A stretch of 22,186 bases of DNA. Origin: Baffinella frigidus (Eukaryota; Cryptophyceae; Cryptomonadales; Baffinellaceae). Of the stretch, positions 1 to 12,100 are shown one piece after another (within the stretch, counting starts at the first letter, position 1; each line of letters opens with the position of its first letter). The notes below the pieces were generated by a model, which was given only the letters and a program-made list of their open reading frames with translations, had not been told where the DNA came from and did no database searches. The translations under genes were made by a program, and so were the position numbers. The stretch covers positions 175,925 to 198,110 of the forward strand of contig MU646386.1 in the NCBI GenBank assembly GCA_026770585.1, in the 5' to 3' direction.

Positions 1-63
1 TGTGTTAGTTATTTATGCGGTAAAATCTTCTGAAAACCGCTCTAGGAAGGTTGGGAGGCGCAC

Positions 64-153
64 CGTGCCGACGTACACGATGGTCTCGCGAAGCTGCCGC
101 GCGACGTTCGGGTCTTCGAGGAAATTGCCCATGTCTTCTGCGCTCCCTTTCGC
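64..153 (-). CDS. Exon 26 (or terminal exon extending to 13)
   Basis: Acceptor GAGCAG|GCG in phase 0, reading AKGSAEDMGNFLEDPNVARQ then LRETIVYVGT. Two endings are possible. A donor ACG|GTGCGC at 62-63 gives 30 codons and fits the donor style of this gene. Alternatively the frame continues 16 more codons (VRLPTFLERFSEDFTA) to a TAA at 13-15, making this the last exon. The extension is AT-richer than other exons, so I favour the donor slightly. Confidence 0.75.
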
Positions 154-3100
154 CTGCTCGACCACGCCAGGTCACACGCGGGAATTCGCCTGAATCAATC
201 CTGGAGATTTATGCCAGACGTTTTTGCGAGAAATACGTCAAACGTCAACAGCCCAACTGAAATTCCCACTTGTGATCTGGCGTGAGAAAGCCGCTGCACT
301 AAAAACACACAGCTTCGTGGAACTTTCGAGGCCCAAGATTTGGGGGTCACGTGACAAATGTATACTAGAATCCCCTGAAGTCAATTTTCTCGGGGCAAAT
401 TGACTTTTGCAAAAGAAGTTTTGTAGTCCACTGAGTGGTAGGACGCTCACCAACTCCAGTAGCTTCGCGGGGTTGTTAACCGCAGCCTGGTTCTCGACAG
501 TGATGAACGATGCAAAGATCAGCTTCCGTTTGTACTGCCGATGCAGGCTCTTGATTATCGCCTTTTCCCTGTTTAGGGTTTAGGGTTTAGGGTTTAGGGT
601 TAAGGGTTTAGGGTTTAGGGGTTAGGGTTTAGGGTTTAGGGTTTAGGGTTTAGGGTGTATGGTTAAGGTGTAGGGCCCCGCCTTCCGCAGGTTTACCGCG
701 GGTTGAAGCAGAGGGTTTGGGGTTTGGGGATTGATATGTCACAAGCGCCGCAGGGGGTTGAGGGTTGAGGGTCTGGGGTCTAGGGTCTCAAGTTTACCAC
801 GGCTTCAAGGCGCAGAGGGTTCAAGGTTTGGGGGGTGGGATTTCTTGGAGGAGTCAAGTTACCACGGGTTGAAGCTTAAGGTTGAGTGTTCAGAGTTTCA
901 TATGTCGCACCGCGTAGGGTCCAAGAGTTAGGGTCCTGGGTTTAGGGATTACCAAGGGTTGAAGCGGGAGAGCTGGACATCAACCAAAACCACGATGCGG
1001 TCGACCAGCCCTCCGAACCGCGTCGTGGCCTCCATCTGGGTAAGTTGACATCCATAAGTTGACATCTCGGGGCTATGGTAGAGCGGTGTGCTGAGACGTT
1101 GGTCGCCGAAAACAATGAAAAATTGGTGGTGGACGTTTTTGTACCAGCACCGTCAATTTTACCCAATTCCTCGTTATTTCCGTGGCCAACTTCGCTGCAC
1201 ATCGCTCTCTGTGGGAATCGGAGTCTGGTTAGGAGCAACTCGGAGGCTGGTTGTGAGGAACGTTCCTCACAACCAGCCGGTAAGGAAGTTGATGGGGAAC
1301 GCGAATCGCCTCCGTCTGGTACTTCTTCTTCTCTTCGTTATTACTCTCGATACAGGTCGTAAATGAGGCCCTTGAGCCTTGAGTTGAGTGATGAAAAAGT
1401 GGATGGGCCTTAAGAAACGGGCCCGCCTCAGAGACAAGAGCTATAATGGCTCCAGCGTCAAAAGCAATGCCGTCTAGTTATGTGGAAATCGGAGATTCGC
1501 AGGAAACGGGGGATTGGGGATCGACCTCCCGTCTATGCACTCATCAACACAAAAAAAATAAAAACACCTCAAGTGGAAGGGCCTGCACTTGGTCGGGGTC
1601 CGAGGGCCTCCCCATAACATAGCACCCTCGTGAAAAAATCTTTTTGAAAAAAACAGAAGACATCAAGGGGAAGGAGTGGACGGGCCGTGACCATAACCTC
1701 TAGATTTAGGGGTCCCGAAAGTTCCGTAGTCCACTGAGTGGCGAGCGGACGGCCGTGCACTTGGCCGTAGGGGCGTGGTAGGGTCTTCCCACGCAATAGT
1801 ACCCTCATCAAAACAAACCGAACCAAATCAAAATGGCCGTGACTTGGTCGTAGGGTCTTCCCATACAATATAGCACCCTCATCAAATCAAAACAAAACAA
1901 AACAATTCAAATGGGGGGGGGGCTTTACTTGGTCGTAGGGGCACTCGGAGCCGCGCGGCTTGATTACCGCCGCGAGCTCTTGTACCTAGTTTCGGGTTTG
2001 GGGGTTAGGGTTTCTAGTTTCGGGATCCGGGTTTCATGGTTGGGGGAAAGCCAGGTTCAATGATTTGTCAAACACGACCGATACACGGCAGGAGGCAAGG
2101 TGAGACGTAGAGCCATGCGGCTTGATCACCTCCACAAGCTCTTGCAACGGGTTTCAGGCTTCGGGCTTCAGGTTCCGGGTTCTGTGCTCCGGGTTCCGTG
2201 CTCCGGGTTCCGGGTTTTGGGTTCCGAGTTCCGGGTTTCGGTTTTCGGGTCTCGAGTCTTGGGTTTCGGGTCTCGGGGTTGGTTCTATTAAACACACCAG
2301 CGTTTCGGGGTTTGTCAAACCTCAATGGTGCCGGAGCCGTCAACATCGATGCGCCCGATGAGGCAGTCCATCCTCCAACCCCCAAACTCTAAACCCGAAA
2401 CCCGGGATCAACCTTTTTCTGGTTGCGGGTTCCAGGTTTCGAATTTAGAATGTCGGGTTCCGGGTTTCGGATTTCGGGTTCCAGGTTCTGGGTTTCAGAT
2501 TTCGGGTTCCGGGTTTCGGGTTTGAACGACCTCGATAGTGCCGGAGCCATCAACGTCGAGAAGTTCGATAAGGCAGTCCATCTGCGCGGGCGTCAGCCTC
2601 TCCTCGCCCTTGTTCACTGTCACTTTCAGGAGGTTCTTGAATTCGCCCTTGTTCAGCGTCCCGCTCTTGTCGACATCCACCTATTTCGGGTTTAAGGTTT
2701 GGGGTTAGGGTGTAGGGTTTAGGGTTTAGTGTTTAGGGTTTAGGGTTTCGGGTTTAGGGTTTAGGGTTTAGGGTTTAGGGTTTAGGGTTTAGGGTTTAGG
2801 GTTTAGGGTTAAGGTTTTGAGGGTCGGGGTCGTGGAATTCAGGGTAACGTCGACACCCACCTGCGGTTACGTTCCAGGGGTTAGGGGTTAGGAGTTAGGG
2901 TTTAGGTGTTGGGGTTTAGGGTTTAGGGCTTAGGGGTTTAGGGGTTAGGGTTTAGGGGTTACAGGTTGGGGTTTGAGGTTCAGGGTTCAGGGTTCAGGGT
3001 TCAGGGTTTAAGGATTAGGGTTTATGGTTTAGGGTTTAGTGTTCAGGGGTTGGGGGTTGGGGGTTGGGGGTCGTCGAACGCAGGTCAATTTACCATCAGG

Positions 3101-6100
3101 AAATATCTACAGTGGAGTCGGACAGAGTGGATTCCGAAACGACTAGAGGGGATTCATAAATGACTAGAGTGGGGCCGTAGGGCTTCTGAGCAAAACACGC
3201 CGGTCTTTGTTGTCGAGTCCGAGGACTGGTCAAACGTGGTGGTCAAACATATGCGTTTTTTTTCGGGGTCGGAGTGGTCAGACCTCGTCGAAACGCGCCC
3301 TGATTTGCTTCTCGAGGGGATACCTGTGACCCAGAGTGCAGGGTTCAGGGGTTTGGGTGCAGGGTTTGGAGTCACACCCGAACTAGAGGCATGTCATTAT
3401 TCTCTGAAAACAGCTGTGCTCCTGCAGAATTCTGACGGAGATTGTGAGGGGTCATTATTTGGGGTTTGGGGTTTGGGGTTTGGGGTTTGGGGTTTGGTGT
3501 TTGGGGCTTGGGGTTTGGGGTTTGGGGTTTGGGGGTTTGGGGGGAGGAGCTGACAGTTCTGGATCCTTGCGCGGGTCTGCGAAGAAGAAGCGCACTGTCT
3601 TGAGGATGTCCGACACCCCCTCCTGCAGTTTAAACCGGGAACAGGTTCAATTAAAACAAATGGACCTCTATGTGTTCATAGGAGTTGGAAGAAGATCAAT
3701 TAGGGCCCGAAGTAAATTTAATTAGGGCATGATCCGGTTTGATAGTCCAGTTTCTTTTGATTTAAACATGTTCCCGGATGAAGTTGCGTTGAGGGGTTCG
3801 GGGACAGGGTTCAGAGTTGAGAGTTAATAGTTGAGGGTTCAGGGTTAAGGACGTCCGAAGCTTCCTCCTGCATGCAGCCACCAGCCCCTCCATGAACGCC
3901 CCCCCCCCCATCGATTTAATCGCGGCGAGTATTTATGATAAATGTGAGCGGGGATCTCCGATCCGATTTGCAATCAAAATTACTACACACCCGGTTTGGG
4001 ACGTGACCGTCACGTGACCGTCACGTGACCGGAAAATCCAGGTGTGTAGTAATTTTCATTAAAAAACGGATCAGAGATCCCCGCTCACATATTCACCATA
4101 AATACTCGTCCGGATGAGATTCACGGCACTTCCTCCTCCTTGAACAGCACTTCTCCCGAATAGACTGAGACAGAGCTACACATCAGGGGGTGGGAGGCAC
4201 CTCGGTAGGGTAGTTAACAGCGAAGAACTCGGGGGCTTGGATGAGGAGAGGGCGGTAGGCGCGGCTTGGCGCGTTCTTCAGGGAGAGGTGCACCTGCGTG
4301 TGATAAGAAACAAGGCGTGTTTGCGAAGAGAAATGGCGTGCGTGATAAGAAGCAATGTGTCTGATAAGAAACGAGGTGTTTTCCTCAAGACACCAGGAGT
4401 GTTTGCTGAGAGACAACCCGGTGTGCGTTGGATGCGGCGCGGGCAGTAGGCGCGGCGTGGGGCGTTCTGAAGGGAGAGATGCACCTGCCCCGCATCGACA
4501 CATTCATGCTCAAACAATGTTAAGTTGACAGATACTCTAGTGTATTTCACAAGAAACAGTCTATTTTGTATCTCCGATTTGGTGAGACCGGGCGCGTTTT
4601 CGCTCCAAAGTTGACGGATTTGTACCACAGCCCCGGAACTTCAACTTGAGGATAGTCCGTCAACCCAACTGAGGCAGAGCTCGAGCTCTGTTCTTCAGGG
4701 AAAGGTGCACCTGCTCTGTGTCGTGTGTTTGATATGACAAGGTGGGATTGATACGTGTTTGATAAGAACCCAGTCGGATTTTCTCACATTGTTTGATGAG
4801 AAACTAGGTGGGTTTGCTGAGCGTGATTGAGAACAAAACAGGTTTGTTTGCTAAGAGACAAGGCGTGCGGGTTAAGCGAAGTGGAGTGTTTGTGAAGAAT
4901 CATGGTGTGTCTGTCAAGACATATAGCGCGTATGTTGATCAATTTTCAGGGTAAGAATGTGTTGCATGCACCTGCCCCGTGACGAAGGAGTCCATAGGTT
5001 TCGGGTTCAGGGTGTGAGGTTCCGGGTTCACGGTTCAGGGTTTCGAATTCCGGGTTCCGGTTCCGGGTTCCGGGTTCAGGGAGAGAATTGTTGAAGGGTT
5101 AAGGGTTTGAGTGTGTCCGGCTATGGCAGAAAACACAGTGTATTCGCAAAGAGACACGGTGTGCGTGTGAAGAGATGCAGTGTGTTTTTAAGGAAGGGTT
5201 TAGGGCGAAACTTGGGGGTTTGAATGAGCCACGGTGTGCGTGTGAAGAGATGCCGTGTGTTTGTGAAGAAGGGTTTAGGGCTCATTCAAACCCCCAAGTT
5301 TAGCACTAAACCATAAAGGGTTTATGGAGAGAACCTGCCCCGTGATGAAAGCATCCATGGGTTTAGGGTTTAGGGTTTCGGGGGTGAGGTTCTGGGTTCC
5401 GGGTTCCGGGTTCCGGGTTCCGGGTTCCGGGTTTAGGGAGAGAATCGTGTAAGGGTTAGCGGTTAGGGCTTTGAGTGTGTCGGCACCTGCCCCGTGATGA
5501 AGGCGTCCATGGGGGCCTGGCTCTGGCACGCTCTTGAGAGCCCTGAGAGCGTCCCCAACCCGCTCTTCCGCTGCGTCTGCCAGGGTTGAGTGTTGAGTGT
5601 TGAGTGTTGAGTGTTGAGTGTTGAGTGTTGAGTGTTGAGTGTTGAGTGTTGAGTGTTGAGTGTTGAGTGTTGAGTGTTGAGTGTTTAATGTTTAGTGGGT
5701 GGGTTCACTATTTAGGTTTAGGTTTGTTAAGGGTTTGGGTTGAAGGTTTTAAGGTTTGAGGCTCAGGGGTTAGGGGTTAGGGGTTAGGGGTTAGGGGTTA
5801 GGGGTTGGGGTTTTGGGTTTGGGGTTTGGAGTTTGGGGTCTGGAGTTTGGGGTATTGGGTTTGGGGTTCGGGGTTTAGGGTTCGGGGTTGAGGGTAGACG
5901 CCGTCAGTGCCCCGAACCCGATCTGCAACCTAGCAAAAACACCTATCAACAGCAGGAAGAAAGACAGGGTGCCACGACGGCTAGTCCTGCAAACATCTAC
6001 CACCTAGTAACAGCACCTAGTAACAACTATCACTAAACCGACAGTTGTTCCACGCCAGGTTCTTGGGTAGGGTATTCCAGGTGCGGTCTTGGAGCCATTG

Positions 6101-9100
6101 GTGCGTTCTTTGAGCCGTCTTCCTCCACAAAATGACTTTTGAATACCGTTTGCCCTAAAAAAATGACTTTCGAATACCTCCCCCTCCAGCCCTGTGTGGG
6201 TTACGAGCCTCGGCTGCCGCAGCCTCATCAATGCGAGCAACCTACTTGGTGATGTCACAAAACTGAGTACTAGGTGTTGTTGCACCTGGTACTAGGTCTT
6301 GTTGCAACACACCTTACTAGGTGTGTTCCTGGTAACAACACCTGGCAACACACCTACCAACAGCAGGAGGCAACACAGGTTATCACCTCAACGAGCGCCG
6401 CAGCCTCGTCAACGCGCACGCGCAGCATGTGCAGGTCGAAATCCGAGAGTCCCTCCTGATTTCCCGTGCGGAGTTTGTGGTTCAAGTTTTCAGGTTTCGG
6501 GTTTCAGCGTTTCAGGTTTCGGTTTTCAGCGTTTTTCAGGTTTCGGGTTTCAGAATTCGAGTCTCGGGTGGCAGCATGTGCAGGTCGAAGTCCAACAGTC
6601 CCTCCTAGTGTGTGGGGTTTCGGGTTCACGGTTTAGGTTGCGGGTTGAGAATGTGGGGTGCAGGGTTGAGGGTTCAGGGTTCGAGGCAGATCAACGTCGA
6701 TGAGGTCCTCTTGGTTTCCCGTTCGCGGACCCCAAACCCCAAACCCGTGTGTGGGGGTTTACTAACCCCGAAAGGGGTAAGGCTAACCCCGAATGCCTAA
6801 CCTCGAAGGGGTTTTGCTAAACCCGAAAGGGGTTTGGGGGTCAGGGTTTGGGGTTCAGGGTTTAGAGGTGAGGTTGTCCTATTTCCCCGCATGGTTTACG
6901 GTTCGCGGTTCAGGGTGCAAGGTTCATGGTTTAGGGTTGAGGGTGTGGGGTGCAGGGTGTAAGGTTTAGAGTTCAGGGTTTGGGATGTGGGGTGTAGGAT
7001 TCAGGGTGCAGGGTTCATGGTTCATGGTTCATGGTTCAGGCTTCAGGTGTCAAAGATTAAGGTTCAGGGATTAGGGTGTAGGGTGTCGCGTGGGCGAGTG
7101 CCCTCGGCGGGAGGTGCTTGTTGTCTAAGGCTCAGGGTTCAGAGTTTAAGGTGCAGGGTACAGGGTTGAGAATTGGGGTTTGAGATTGCAACGTTTGGGG
7201 TTCATGGTTCAGGCTTCATGCTTCAGGTATCAGAGTTTACGGTTTAGGGTTGAGGGTGTAGAGTGTCACGTGGGCGAGTGCGCTCGGCTCGAGGTGCGCA
7301 TTATCGTCGAAGATGCGCAGGAGGCCGTGACTCGGGTCATGGAGCATCGCGTGACGGCTCGCCTGGTGGTGTGGGGTTAAGTGTTTAGTATTTAGGGTCC
7401 ACGTTGAAGGTGTACGGTTGTGGGGTTTGGGGGTTTGGGGCTTGGGGGGGTTGGGGATTGGGGGTTTGAAGATGCGTAGGAGGCCGTGAGATGGGTCATG
7501 GAGCATGGAGTGGCGACTCGCCTGCGGGGGGTTTTGTATGTGTAAGTTTTTCGGGGTTTGGGGGTGTGGGGTTGGGTTCTGAGGTTTGGGGTTGGCGGTT
7601 TGGGCGGTTGGGGTTTGGGATTTGGGGTTGATGGGGTGAGGGTGAGGAGGCCGTGGGATGGGTCGTGGACCATCGAGTGACGGCTCGCCTGCGGATTTGG
7701 AATTTGGGGGTTTGGGGATTTCCATGGGCTATTCACGAAATCCCTTCGTAGCCCGCTGTGTGGAGTACTAGCGGACATCAAGAAGCGGGCACTTGAGGGT
7801 TTAGGGTTCAGGGTTTAGGGTTTAGGGTTTAGGGTGTGGGGTTTGGGGTTCAGGTTTCGCGCAGCGTGCTGATCTCAGCGGCGAGGTCTGTACCCCGAAA
7901 GGGCGATACATCTACATATTCCACTGTTACCTACAATTAACAGAGGTTCCACGTTTGCTTTAAGACGTCCCACTCTCGACTTTTGTCTGGGTGGGCAGCG
8001 CTCTTCGAGAAGCAAGAGGAACAAGTCAACACATCAAATGCACGTTCCCTTCCTGGCGCAAAAACACGCACCCCAGAGTAAAGCGATCGGAGGCCCATAA
8101 CTTAGCGTGCCGTCTGATGTTTCGTCTCGCCAATTTGGTGAGACCGGGCGCTTGTACAACCAAAAGTTGACGGATGTGTACCGGCACACCCAGCGTGTAA
8201 ACTTGGGAATAGTGCGTGGAGGCAAGTGATGCAGAGGGAGATAACCTGTGAGCTCACTGGTTATTCTTAGTATACGGTGTATACTTGGTGATATACGCCT
8301 CTGGGTAGGTGACCTTTCGACATCTTCTTGTCTCGTGTCGCCTTCCCTGAGTGTATCACTACCGAAAACCCCATCCCAGAGTAAAACGATCGGGGGCCCA
8401 TAACCTAGCTCTGTCCCACTTAGAAGAGCTGGCCATTATTTCGCCCCCCCCCCGAAATTTCACAGGTAAATTTTGACCACCCCCCTATGAAATTTACCTG
8501 CAAAATTTCGGGGGGAGGCCAAATAATGGCAAGCCCAAATTGCACTGGGACAGAGCCAGGCTTCCTTTCGCGTGCAAGAGGAAGCCACTTGACTGACCAC
8601 ACAGCGGACTTCGAGGGGATTTTGAAAAAACCCTAAGCGATAAGACCTGGAAACCTACGGTAGGCAACCCGTAGGGGCATAGGCCCATAACCTGAGTCGG
8701 GGCATAGGCCAATAACCTGAGAGCGTGCCACTGCGATGCGCCGGGTGACGTCCTTCTCCTGGTCCTTGCCCTGCACCCTGCAGTAGGGTTTGTGTGGTTA
8801 GTCAACCGTGGTATGTGTATTATATGGGATATGTATTATAATGTATTATATGGGATATGTATTATAATGGTATATGTATTATATGGGATACGCATTATAA
8901 TAGTATATGTATTATATGGAATATGTATTGTAATGGTATGTGTATTATACTGGTGTGTGATTTCTGCTCTCGCGATCCGCCGGGTCACGTCCCTCTCCTG
9001 ATCGGTGCACTGCACCCTGCCGTAGGGTTTGTGTGGTTAGTCAACCGTGGTATATGTATTATATGAGATGTGTGTTATAATGGTATATGTAATATACTGG

Positions 9101-12100
9101 TGTGTGCATGTTAGTATAATATAAAGAATGAATTCAAAGTGTGATATGGAAGAAGTAAAGGAACAATATACCGAATTAATAGAGCAGTCTATCTGCGTAT
9201 TTCCGGATACATCAGAGTAGATTTTACACACCGCAATAATAGACCTCCGCTCTCGCGATGCGCCGGGTAACGTCCTTCTCATTGTCCGTGCCCTGCAGCC
9301 TGCTGTTGGGTTTGGGGTTTGAGGTTTGGGTTTAGGGTTTAGGGTGCAGGGTGTAGGGTGTAAGGTTTAGGGTTTAGGGTTTAGGGTTTAGGGTTTAGGG
9401 TTTAGGGTTTAGGGTTTAGGGTTTAGGGTTTAGGGCTTAGGGTTTAGGGTTTAGGATTTAGGGTTTATGGCTTCAGATTTAGGGGTTCCTTGCCGTGGTG
9501 TGTGGTTAGTCACCACTGGTGTGTGAGCTCCGCCCTCGAGCGACCTCGGCACATAACACGCCCCTATGTGGCTTAATGTTTCGGCTTCAGGGTTTAGCGT
9601 TTAGGGTTTAGGATTCATGGTTTAGCGTTTAGCGTGTGAGTGATCGGGGGTTAGGGTTGAGGGGTACGCACCTGGCTGGGATGGCGCGTAGGAGGGCTCT
9701 AATCAGCGTGCACTGCTGGGTGTGGAGGGCGTGGAGGGTTGCGTGCGTGTACGCCACCCCCGCACCCCTGCAGGCAGAACCCACACACCCCACCCCCCAA
9801 CTTCCCAACCCCCCTTCAAGGTTCAGGGTCAATGGCTAGCCTTTGTCAGGGTGTAGGCCGTTGTCAGGGTTTGGAAGAGAGAGATTCGGACGGGCGCCTC
9901 GCAGGGATCGCGTGGGTTTAGGGTTTGGGGGTACGCACCTGGCTGGGATGGCGTGGAGGAGGGCCTCGATGAGCGTGCGTTGCAGGGTGTGGAGCTCGTG
10001 CAGGGTGGCGTGTGTGTACGCCACCGAGGCGGGCACGGGCAGGACTAGCACAATGTCGTCCGCCCTGCCATGCGGGGGTTAGGGGTTAGGGGTTAGGGGT
10101 CAGGGGTGTGGGGTTTGGGGTGCGGGGTGTGGGGTTTGGGGTTTGAGGTTTGGGGTTTGGAGTTTGGAGTTCGGGGTTTGGGGTTTCGGGTGTGGGGTTT
10201 GGGGGTTTGGGTTTGGGATTCAGGGTGTGGATATTAATGGTGACTAGGAGAAGGTTCATGGTTCATGGTTTAGGGTTTCATCGTTTCCCAGGAGTTGAGG
10301 GTCGAGTGGCAGACCCGCAGCGCCCGTCCCACAACGCGCGCTGCGGTTCTAATATCCACGGCAGGTCGTAAACGGGAATTTCAGAACGCAACGGTTCGTT
10401 TCGCGGTACTAAATTGTACGTACTGAGCCGGTGACATGCGACGGTTCGTCCTTTGCACATCGTCCCTCTTCCAAACATCATTCTTTCCATGTCCGTGTGG
10501 TATCAAATTAACAAAAAGACTCATAACTGAAATTCCAGTTTACGTTCCAGTTTACGGACTTTTTACGGACGGCCGATGCGGTACACACCCTGAAATATAG
10601 TATCTGCGGATGGGCGCTGCGGAAACAGTGGCTATTTTTCCGACCTGGAGACTTGGGTGACGGTGTACACAATCGAGGGGATGTCGGAGAAGTGCTTGTG
10701 CAGGAAGTTCTGGCTCTGTCTCAGTCTATTTGGGCTCAACATTTGGGCGAGCCCGGGCTCGTTTCCGCTCCAAAGTTGACGAATTTGAACCACACAACCA
10801 GCATGTCAACTTAGGAAAAGCCAGCCACGCGGACTGAGGTAGAGCTGGAATTTCGACCTGGTGACTTGGGTGACGGTGTACACAGTCGAAGGGAAGTCCG
10901 AGAAATGCTTGTAGAGGTATTCGCTCGGCTCCGAGGCTCTCGCGAGGGGGTCCGCCCGCACGTGCGTGAACGTCACCTGATAACGCGACGGTTCGCTGTT
11001 AAAAGTGTTTCGTGGTACAAACCCGTACAAATCGTAAATCCTAAAGTTGATTCCGCGATTTTGTGCCTGGGAATCACGCAAAAGTGATCACCCGGCCGGC
11101 GGAGAACACTCGTGTGTGCCAAGTACAATCTTTTAGACGAAACGTTGCGTGTGAAGTAGAGGTATTCGCTCGGCTCCGAGGCTCTCGCGAGGGGGTCCGC
11201 CCGCACGTGCGTGAACGTCACCTGATAACGCGACGGTTCGCTTTAAAACGTGTTTCGTGGTACAAAATCCACATTGTTGCGGCAGAGCCTATTGACTTTT
11301 GGCGTGATTCTGGTACACATCTGGAATTTGACATGTGGTTATATTTGGTGATTCCTGATGCAATTATGTTCGATGTCCCACTCGAGGCTGGAAGTGGGAC
11401 TATTTTAAAAGTGGGGATTTTATATTTAGTACCAGTCACGGGCATGCTTGGTCACGTATCTCAAGTTATAACTTGAGATACGTGACCAAGCATGCCGGTA
11501 TTTTTGTAAAAATACTACACAATTCTTTTTTTTCTTCACTTGTAAAAGAATGACTATTTTAAAATAGTGACATTTCTAGCCTCGAGTGGCCTGGCGATGA
11601 TGCTCTCGGAAATCAGTCAAGTTTCCCCGCAACCGTTCCAGCACCCCACAGAATGCCGTGATTAAACCGGTGCCAAAAACACGGAACCCAAAGTCCCCCG
11701 CACTCAAAACTCAATGATTATGCATTATGCGAAACATAAACACGTCCCCGGGAGAACCTAGCTCTGACCCAGTCTATTTGGTCTCACCAATTCGGTGAGA
11801 CCAGGCTCTGTTCTGCTCCAAAGCTGACGGATTCGTACCACACTCCCAGCACGTCAACTTAAAAATAGTCTGACAGCCAACCCGACTGAGGCAGAGCTGG
11901 AGGACCTGGTATCGACCCTGGACGTCCCCCTCAGTGCGCTTGCCGAGCACCCCCTCGTACATGCGCCCGACAGCTAGGTAGTCCTCCGAAGGGACCGGAG
12001 TCCAGCTCTTGATCTCTCCGTTCTGCCGTCAGGAGACAACGTTATTATCCGTGAGGTTATGAGGCATCAGAGAGAGAGACCTTTGTTCTCGAATAAAGGT

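Larger units (their letters stand above)
5577..6386 (-). other. Intron between exons 18 and 19
   Basis: Besides the exon 18 copy it contains heptamer arrays at 5585-5684 (TTGAGTG) and 5756-5895 (TTAGGGG then TTTGGGG). It also has repeated CACCTAGTAACA / CACCTGGTAACA motifs near 6000-6020 and 6270-6360. No additional exon is recognised. Confidence 0.65.

Noticed and set aside
571-660. True chromosome end
   Set aside because: TTTAGGG arrays are short, degenerate, scattered over the whole window and bounded by exons on both sides, so they are interstitial.
1075-1362. Plus-strand open frame of 95 codons
   Set aside because: No family resemblance and no conserved copy; it overlaps a 34-bp palindrome and lies inside an intron of the minus-strand gene.
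3541-3595. Extension of exon 21 as VRFFFADPRKDPELSAP
   Set aside because: The frame is open and looks plausible, but its only later GT gives the wrong phase for exon 22, whereas the earlier donor restores an exact EF-hand.
11063-11476. Plus-strand open frame of 137 codons
   Set aside because: Its first part is antisense to an exon 14 copy and its end runs into the perfect palindrome of a fold-back element.
11906-12022. Firm assignment of the protein to the VPS13 family
   Set aside because: Only the W-x-P-V-P...Y...G pattern of exon 13 is reminiscent; no chorein or other VPS13 hallmark is visible in the other exons.
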